From the NCBI GenBank assembly GCA_000753455.2, contig LM994670.1, positions 1,988,834 to 2,052,833 of the forward strand: a stretch of DNA of 64,000 nucleotides, read 5' to 3'. The notes beneath the pieces are model-generated. The model searched no databases, was not told the origin of the DNA, and was given only the letters and a program-made list of their open reading frames with translations. This DNA comes from Clostridium jeddahitimonense (GTDB taxonomy: Bacteria > Bacillota > Clostridia > Clostridiales > Clostridiaceae). The position numbers were made by a program, and so were the translations under genes. Shown in pieces: positions 58,796 to 64,000 of this stretch (position 1 is its first letter; every line of letters starts with the position of its first letter).

Positions 58796-59281
58796 CTATA
58801 CAAGTTTTTCTTCAAATATATTATCTAAATTAAGTTTCTTCATTCTATTATTTATTTCATTTATATCAGTAGTATAAAGACCTAATTCTTCCATTCTCTT
58901 TAAATATCCAGCTCCAGCGAAAGTATATCTATTCATTCTACCTTCTCTTGTTGCAGACTTTTCATTTGCATATCCTATTAAATCTCCAATTGCTATTGAT
59001 GCTGGTAATATTAATAGTGGCATTCCTATCATAAGTCTTACAGCGTTATGACCTGCTAATGATCCTGTACATATTGCTTCGGTATGACCTACAAATAATC
59101 CTGATTTTTCCCCTGCACATAATAAATTGTCTACTCCAATAACCTTCATGTCATTAGTCCTTGGTGCAACTGAAAGGTATCTTATTGAATTACCTTTACC
59201 TCCTGCATATGGGTCAACATACTTAGCATATTCTAATCCTTTAATCTTTCTTAGCTTTTCAAGTGGATAATAAGTTGTCAT
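58796..59281 (-). pseudogene. C-terminal FAD-dependent oxidoreductase remnant
   Basis: 161 codons from the first ATG: TYYPLEKLRKIKGLEYAKYV, DPYAGGKGNSIRYLSVAPRT, GVDNLLCAGEKSGLFVGHTE and GSLAGHNAVRLM, the C-terminal part of a GidA/TrmFO-like FAD oxidoreductase of ~430 residues. The native frame continues upstream (SYLAHAKL) past the ATG, so the N-terminal FAD-binding half was deleted. No ribosome site. Ends head-to-head with a truncated HTH gene. Confidence 0.8.
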
Positions 59282-59290
59282 GAGTTTAGC

Positions 59291-59578
59291 ATGTGCAAGG
59301 TAACTACTAGTGACACCTTTAAAGAAGTATTTTCACCACTTCCTTTTAATATAAATGAAGCACTTGCTTCTAGTATACCAGATAAAACTCTCGGAGATAA
59401 AATAAGAAAATTAAGAATAAGCTTAGGACTTACTCAACTACAATTTGCTAAATCTATTAATAGAGGATTTGGAACTATTACTAAGTGGGAACAAAATTTA
59501 ACTATTCCAACTCCTTATACACTAAGTGAGATTATTTGTATTTATAATTTACCCAGTAATTACTTCAATATCACTTGA
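59291..59578 (+). pseudogene. XRE-type HTH protein, probably 5'-truncated
   Basis: 95 codons. LGDKIRKLRISLGLTQLQFA and TITKWEQNLTIPTPYTLSE are the XRE helix-turn-helix, here at the C-terminus. The part before (TSDTFKEVFSPLPFN) belongs to a longer domain not recognised; the frame is open upstream of the ATG and has no ribosome site, so the gene probably lost its 5' end in the same event as the FAD gene. Confidence 0.6.
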
Positions 59579-59618
59579 TAACACATTTACAACTATACAA
59601 TAATATTACTAAAACAAA

Positions 59619-59654
59619 ACCCAAGTATTTAATCACTTACTCTAATACTTGGGT
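59619..59654 (+). terminator. hairpin after HTH remnant
   Basis: ACCCAAGTATT / AATACTTGGGT perfect 11-pair stem, 41 bases after the stop; weak T-tract. Confidence 0.6.
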
Positions 59655-59794
59655 AATTTCATAAAATAATAAATGAAATAGCTTATTTTACAAATAAACT
59701 AAAGTTCACTATTTTAATAGCTTTTGACATGTGATTACTCTCTCCTGAATTTCTTGGTATTAATTTAACTTACATAAAATAGAGAATTAAAACT

Positions 59795-60073
59795 CTAAAT
59801 TTTGTTTAATAAGTTGTTAGTAACATTATTTAAGTAGCAACAAAATTTGAAAGCTCTTTTATAGTTTTTAGCCTCAATAGATGAATCTATTATTTTGCAT
59901 ATACTATTAATTTTCTTCATTTCATTAATTACCATTTCATTATTTATATATAATAAATAGCTTAATTTATTATTAACTTCAGCTTCCAATAATCTCTCAT
60001 TATTTTGTATTACTAATTTATTTAATAATTTACCTTGCAATTCAATATTATCACTATTACTAGTGCTATACAT
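59795..60073 (-). CDS. small helical protein, unknown
   Basis: 92 residues, mostly helical and polar (NNERLLEAEVNNKLSYLLY, IDSSIEAKNYKRAFKFCCYL). RBS GGAGG. It follows a long coiled-coil gene (60146-60982) by 72 bases on the same strand and may be its partner. Family not recognised. Confidence 0.55.
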   Translation of the reverse strand: MYSTSNSDNIELQGKLLNKLVIQNNERLLEAEVNNKLSYLLYINNEMVINEMKKINSICKIIDSSIEAKNYKRAFKFCCYLNNVTNNLLNKI

Positions 60074-60145
60074 TTATGCCTCCTTCTATTTAATCACTTA
60101 ATTCTTCTTCCCTTTAAACAATTAAATAATTAAATTCATAAATCA

Positions 60146-60982
60146 TTATCTTATCAATTCCTTCATAAGATTTATATCTTCCTTATTTAACTCTAGTAGT
60201 TTAGTTTGATTTTCATCCATTTTAATTAACATATCATTATGTAAATTGGCAACCTTACTTATACTATTTCTTATATCTACAATTATATCTTTATTTTCTA
60301 AATGAGTGCTTTCACTTAATTTTTGCCATTTATTATTTAACTCTTCATTATTTTTATCTAATTTACTTAAATTTCTTGATATAACTCTAGATAATCCTTC
60401 ATTATTATCTTCAATAGCTTCTGTTAAATTCTTCTGTAATTCTCTAATTGTATCTTCAATTAAATCTGCTAACTCACCTAAATTTTCTTCAATAACCTCT
60501 TTATTATTTTCCTCACTCTTAATTAGCTGTTCTATACCATAATTAATACTTTCATTTAACCTAACTAAACCTTCACTATTTAAATTTGCTGCTTCATTAT
60601 ACTTTTCAACTAAAGTATCAGCTAATTCAATATATTTATTATTTAATTTATCACCTAATTCTTTATAATTATTGCCTAAAGTAATTTTTAACTCACTATA
60701 TCTTTGACCTAATATATTACTTAAATCATTATATTGGTTAAGTAAGCTCTCTCTTAATTCATTGTTTTTTAATGTAAATAATTCATCGATCTTTTCATAT
60801 CTATTATTTAAAACATCAATAGAAACATTTATGTTTTCTATAAACTTCTTTTCCATATTAATTAATGAACTTACATTTTCAATTACACTATCATTTCCTT
60901 GCCTTACTGTATTAGTAGCATTTTTAACATTAATAGATAAATTTTCTACTGAATTACTTATATTACTTTCTAGTTTATCCAT
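60146..60982 (-). CDS. long coiled-coil protein with 11-residue repeats
   Basis: 278 residues, almost entirely predicted coiled coil, no membrane segment. Residues about 80-135 form five 11-residue repeats starting with Tyr: YNDLSNILGQR, YSELKITLGNN, YKELGDKLNNK, YIELADTLVEK, YNEAANLNSEG. An 11-residue period gives a right-handed coil, as in some cytoskeletal or phage/chemoreceptor-type stalks. The Leu/Asn-rich ends resemble MCP signalling hairpins only loosely. RBS weak. Function unknown. Confidence 0.65.
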   Translation of the reverse strand: MDKLESNISNSVENLSINVKNATNTVRQGNDSVIENVSSLINMEKKFIENINVSIDVLNNRYEKIDELFTLKNNELRESLLNQYNDLSNILGQRYSELKITLGNNYKELGDKLNNKYIELADTLVEKYNEAANLNSEGLVRLNESINYGIEQLIKSEENNKEVIEENLGELADLIEDTIRELQKNLTEAIEDNNEGLSRVISRNLSKLDKNNEELNNKWQKLSESTHLENKDIIVDIRNSISKVANLHNDMLIKMDENQTKLLELNKEDINLMKELIR

Positions 60983-61064
60983 ACACTCAATTGAATCATT
61001 ATATTATTTACACACAAAAAACTATTTATCAAACATATACATTTATATTTTTTATCACTCATAG

Positions 61065-61691
61065 TTATTTAATTAATTTTTGTAGATAATCTTTAAATAC
61101 GCCACGTTGTAGCTTTTCATGGAATATTTGGTTATTGTAATTTCTTAAGCAGCCATAACAACTTGTTTCTTCTCCACAGTCACAATTAGATACTCTTTTA
61201 TATGCTTTTTCTAAGACATTTTTTAAATTTGTAGAGATCTTTCTCACGTGTCCTGCTCCACCTGCTGCTTCGTCAAATATTATTAATGATGGTTTTGAAA
61301 CAGTTAAATTATTGTAATATAAGCATCCATTTATATCATTTCTAACTATATCAAATTCATCGCAAGCGCCTTCTATTATTGCATATAAGAGGCTATACCA
61401 CAGTGTATCATTTGAATCTCCCAAAATAGGCAAGTCAATTTTTAATACATCTATATTAAATTGGTGACCTAAATCCACGTTATATGCGTATTCACTTGGA
61501 CATGTATTTCCAAACTTATTTTTATGCTTAAATTTATCTTCTTTATTTGGCATGTCAGCTGTTGCATAGCCACAGTACTTACATACCCTGAACCCCATAT
61601 TGTTAAATGCAGAATTTACAAGTAATAACCTACCCATTGGTGAATACTTATAACTAATTTCATGTCCATCTATATATATGGTATCCTGCAT
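61065..61691 (-). pseudogene. C-terminal DUF1998 fragment of a large helicase-type protein
   Basis: 208 codons: GFRVCKYCGYATADM, DEAAGGAGHVRKI and CDCGEETSCYGCLRNY, then NNQIFHEKLQRG. This is the C-terminal zinc-binding DUF1998 part of DEAD/DEAH helicases (MrfA- or DrmB-like). The helicase domains are absent and the frame runs upstream of the ATG without a ribosome site. So it is a remnant, possibly of a former defence or repair gene; that origin is inference. Confidence 0.75.
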
Positions 61692-61755
61692 AACTTCCTT
61701 TTCTTGATAAATATCAAGCTTTTCAAAAATTAGTAATAGTATATATCATATTTGC

Positions 61756-62139
61756 AGGGAAGAAATACTTCAGATAGAGGATAAAAAATTATTTGTATTT
61801 GGTGGCGCAGAAAGTGTAGATAAGGCTTATAGAAAAGAGGATAAAAGTTGGTGAAAAAAAGAATTACCTACAGTAGATGAGATGGATAAAGGAATTGAGA
61901 ATTTAGAAAAAGTTCTTTTTAATGTGGATTTTGTATTAACTCATACTTGCCCATCTGATGTATTTCCTTATGTAGTTAATAATGATAAGACCAATGGTGA
62001 GTTAGAAAGATATTTAAACTTTGTAAGTGCCCAATTAAACAATGAATTTAATTGGTATTTTGGACATTTTCATAAGGATATGTTAGGTATTAATGGTAAG
62101 TATAATTGTTTATATAAAAAGATAGTAAGAATAATTTAA
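61756..62139 (+). pseudogene. metallophosphoesterase remnant
   Basis: The frame encodes IEDKKLFVFGGAESVDKAYR, an in-frame TGA where SWW is expected, then VDFVLTHTCPSDVFPYVV and NWYFGHFHKD (metal-binding GHFH). The N-terminal catalytic motifs (DxH, GD) are missing. Transcribed away from the DUF1998 fragment; both lack their 5' ends at the junction near 61745-61755. Confidence 0.8.
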
Positions 62140-62209
62140 TAGAAACTGATATAACTGATGTTTTATAATTCTTAATTAAGAAAGACGAAACTGAGATAGA
62201 AAGAATTTA

Positions 62210-62244
62210 AATACCGTATTATTCGTTTTGAATAATACGGTATT
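62210..62244. repeat. AATACCG palindromic repeat, copy at 62.2 kb
   Basis: AATACCGTATTATTC-GTTTT-GAATAATACGGTATT, perfect 15-pair hairpin, nearly the same as elements at 36333-36367 and 63430-63463. Lies between the phosphoesterase remnant and a convergent small gene, so it can act as terminator. Confidence 0.8.
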
Positions 62245-62285
62245 ATATATAAGTTAATATTTTATTTGTACTCATACTTTATTAA

Positions 62286-62522
62286 TTATTTATTATTATA
62301 TTTGACTTCTATTTCTTTTAATACATGTTCTATTATAGCAACGCAAACTGTTAAAAATCCTATAACTATATATGTAGATCTAAAAGCAACTTCTATTATC
62401 TCATAGTTATTTAATATTTCTCCAGTAATAAATATATATAAATTAGCGCTAATATTTCCTAATAGATGATTTAATATAATTATTATTAAACCTATTATGA
62501 AATACTTCGGTAGTTTATACAT
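62286..62522 (-). CDS. small membrane protein, unknown
   Basis: 78 residues with two hydrophobic segments (YFIIGLIIIILNHLLG and STYIVIGFLTVCVAIIEHVL). RBS GGGGGAT before ATG 62522. No family recognised. Confidence 0.55.
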   Translation of the reverse strand: MYKLPKYFIIGLIIIILNHLLGNISANLYIFITGEILNNYEIIEVAFRSTYIVIGFLTVCVAIIEHVLKEIEVKYNNK

Positions 62523-62996
62523 ATAATCCCCCCATATTTATTGAAGATAGTCTTGCATTTGGAATTTTATCCCTTAATTTTTATTTTATCAGAAATTTTT
62601 GTTAATTTATAGACTTTTTTGTCAATTTTTCTTATGCTAAAATTTATGTATAGATTTCAAATTACTTTTATTTACCCCAAAGGAGAATTCATTTATGAGA
62701 TTTATTTAATTCCTAATATTAGTACTTCCTCGACACTCCTAGTATTTATTTATCTCATATTTGAGTTCTCCAATTTTATAGAAATCCTAATCTTATGACT
62801 ATTTTAATATATATCATTAATAAACTTTAGACTTATTAAAATCTAATGATGTAGACGTTAAAGCTATTGGGATAGACGAGTACGTGATTAAACTTTAATT
62901 TCTGCATAAAAAATAACCCTAGCTAATCAATCAAATGACTATCTAGGGTTTGTATTAATTCGTTATTGTACGGATATAATTTAGGAGGAGAATATT
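62523..62996. other. intergenic region with imperfect inverted repeat
   Basis: About 470 bases without a gene. Main feature is the inverted repeat at 62682-62771 (arms GGAGAATTCATTTATGAGA and, inverted, GGAGAACTCAAATATGAGA). A short hairpin AACCCTAG / CTAGGGTT lies at 62915-62950. Nothing else recognised. Confidence 0.5.
62682..62771. repeat. 90-base imperfect inverted repeat
   Basis: Arms of about 28 bases pair with a few mismatches around a central region with CTTCCTCGACACTCC. Could be a MITE-like element or structured RNA; no flanking direct repeat verified. Confidence 0.5.
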
Positions 62997-63311
62997 ATGA
63001 TTACTTTACTTAATCCTGCCAGTTTATTACTTGGCTTAATTGCATGGATACTTCCCATTGTTAATATTATTAACCATAAAAAACTTAACAATAAAAATTG
63101 GGCTACTCTTTCCATGATAAGCATGAGTGCTTGTGCTGTTTCAATATATTTTCAGATTTTGTATAACAATCATCTGGTTAATATTAATGATTGGACCGCT
63201 ATTATGGACACAATAGGTTCCTCGGTCTTCCTATCATCAGCCCTTCTTGTTGTTACTATAATATTAAATATAATTACTTTGCTTATGTATCGTAATAAAA
63301 CAACCAATTAA
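62997..63311 (+). CDS. small membrane protein, unknown
   Basis: 104 residues with three helices (LLLGLIAWILPIVNII; WATLSMISMSACAVSIYFQIL; VFLSSALLVVTIILNIITLL). RBS GGAGGAG 7 bases upstream. Resembles small membrane proteins of unknown function in Clostridia; terminator at 63384-63412. Confidence 0.6.
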   Translation: MITLLNPASLLLGLIAWILPIVNIINHKKLNNKNWATLSMISMSACAVSIYFQILYNNHLVNINDWTAIMDTIGSSVFLSSALLVVTIILNIITLLMYRNKTTN

Positions 63312-63383
63312 GATAAAATCTATAATTAAAATGCATAATGTCCCTTAGACTATTCAACTTAGAGTACAATTTGAATACTACCT

Positions 63384-63412
63384 AAAAGCTCTGTGTTACT
63401 GCAGGGCTTTTT
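63384..63412 (+). terminator. terminator after small membrane protein
   Basis: AAAAGCTCTG / CAGGGCTTTT stem followed by TTGACTTTT. Confidence 0.6.
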
Positions 63413-63429
63413 GACTTTTAAAATAAAAA

Positions 63430-63463
63430 AATACCGCATATTCATTTTTAATACTACGGTATT
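63430..63463. repeat. AATACCG palindromic repeat, copy at 63.4 kb
   Basis: AATACCGCATATTC...AATACTACGGTATT, matching the element at 36333-36367 closely. Lies downstream of the convergent gene at 63497. Confidence 0.75.
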
Positions 63464-63496
63464 GCGAATAAATAATTAAAAATTACGTTCTAATTG

Positions 63497-63736
63497 TTAA
63501 TCTCTTTTTACGAAACCAACAATAGAAATTATCACCCCTATAAATGATATTAGATATTCTATTCCTTCTAAACTAGAATTAGAATCAACTGCAATTATTC
63601 CACCGAATATAGTGATACTTATTCCTAATAACATTATTTTCACACCAGAAGCGTCTTTTTTTAGTGTAAGAATAATAATCCCACCTACCAAAGCTAATAA
63701 AATTAAAACTACTAGTAATAATGATATTATAGCCAT
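63497..63736 (-). CDS. small membrane protein, unknown
   Basis: 79 residues: two hydrophobic helices (LLLVVLILLALVGGIIILTL and VKIMLLGISITIFGGIIAV) and a third at the C-terminus. RBS GAGGGGGAA. No family recognised. Confidence 0.6.
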   Translation of the reverse strand: MAIISLLLVVLILLALVGGIIILTLKKDASGVKIMLLGISITIFGGIIAVDSNSSLEGIEYLISFIGVIISIVGFVKRD

Positions 63737-63820
63737 TTTTATTCCCCCTCTCTTAGGTTATAATTCAATACAAATACGTGATAATATTAAAATTACGAAT
63801 AAAAAAATACCCTATTAAAA

Positions 63821-64000
63821 TTATTTCAACTCATGTCTCATTATATAAAATTCGCCAAATCCAATATATGTTTGTTGCTGTTTTGTTTCAACAATTTCAA
63901 ACCCCTGTGATTTATAACAATTCACAGCCCTTTTGTTCCAAGTCCTAACCTCTAATATAACAGGTTTATTAGGAAACCTATTTTGACTTTCAATTAAAGC
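63821..64000 (-). CDS. GNAT family acetyltransferase, C-terminal part (runs off the window)
   Basis: Fifty-nine codons before the stop at 63821, ending the GNAT fold: VILEVRTWNKRAVNCYKSQG (RAxxxYxxxGF motif) and FGEFYIMRHELK. The N-terminal part lies beyond base 64000. Typical of RimI/PhnO-like acetyltransferases; substrate unknown. Confidence 0.8.
   Translation of the reverse strand, partial: ALIESQNRFPNKPVILEVRTWNKRAVNCYKSQGFEIVETKQQQTYIGFGEFYIMRHELK

Noticed and set aside
61065..62139. Active defence locus (DISARM-like) around the DUF1998 protein
   Set aside because: Helicase domains, methyltransferase and other partners are missing; both genes are truncated.

Overview
The window is AT-rich DNA from a low-GC Firmicute, most probably a Clostridium sensu stricto or close relative. 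Grounds: AT-rich codon use, strong AGGAGG-type ribosome sites, T-box control, RNase J, a PRD-type PTS regulator, Kdp with KdpD/KdpE, and many short intrinsic terminators. No rRNA, tRNA or CRISPR array was recognised. Species cannot be fixed from the sequence alone.

Layout. 0.3-2.6 kb: a divergent methionyl-tRNA synthetase behind a T-box leader. 2.8-11.4 kb: an alpha-mannoside utilisation operon on the minus strand (PRD regulator, EIIA, EIIB, frameshifted EIIC, GH38 alpha-mannosidase, mannose-6-phosphate isomerase). 11.6-16.7 kb: an orphan T-box 3' module, YciI and AlkD-like proteins, DUF421 protein, a divergent HxlR/flavin-reductase pair, a ZIP transporter. 16.9-21.0 kb: an SGNH / DUF4358 / MBOAT / DHHW cassette, probably for O-acetylation of a surface polymer. 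21.1-35.3 kb: mixed housekeeping and accessory genes (MazG, flavodoxin-like, MATE, KatG, Idi, ATP-pyrophosphatase, a tandem HNH-like protein, AIM24, AadK-like) with several decayed genes. 36.4-43.8 kb: an AraC-controlled glycoside operon (GH3, ROK kinase, type-B carboxylesterase, GPH symporter). 44.2-47.7 kb: MerR-type regulators, genes behind 19-bp-spacer promoters, and heavily deleted AKR, MFS, DXPS and MerR remnants. 47.8-56.1 kb: kdpFABC, a 29-codon ORF, and divergent kdpDE. 56.1-64 kb: TPR protein, RNase J, then mostly remnants, coiled-coil and small membrane proteins.

How the genes work together. The mannoside operon would import and phosphorylate an alpha-mannoside, cleave it with GH38 and feed mannose-6-P to fructose-6-P through the isomerase. 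The GH3 operon would import a beta-glycoside, remove ester groups, hydrolyse it and phosphorylate the sugar. The kdp block is a complete high-affinity K+ pump; its divergent promoters share two copies of a 16-bp element in opposite orientation.

The most distinctive signals are (i) widespread gene decay in which short, recognisable pieces of known families are joined by internal deletions, (ii) four promoters with MerR architecture built around a GTTAAC dyad, (iii) a duplicated T-box expression platform that now ends another gene, (iv) a protein made of two HNH-endonuclease-like units that have lost the usual catalytic histidines, and (v) dispersed palindromic repeats. I found no convincing intact new multi-gene system.
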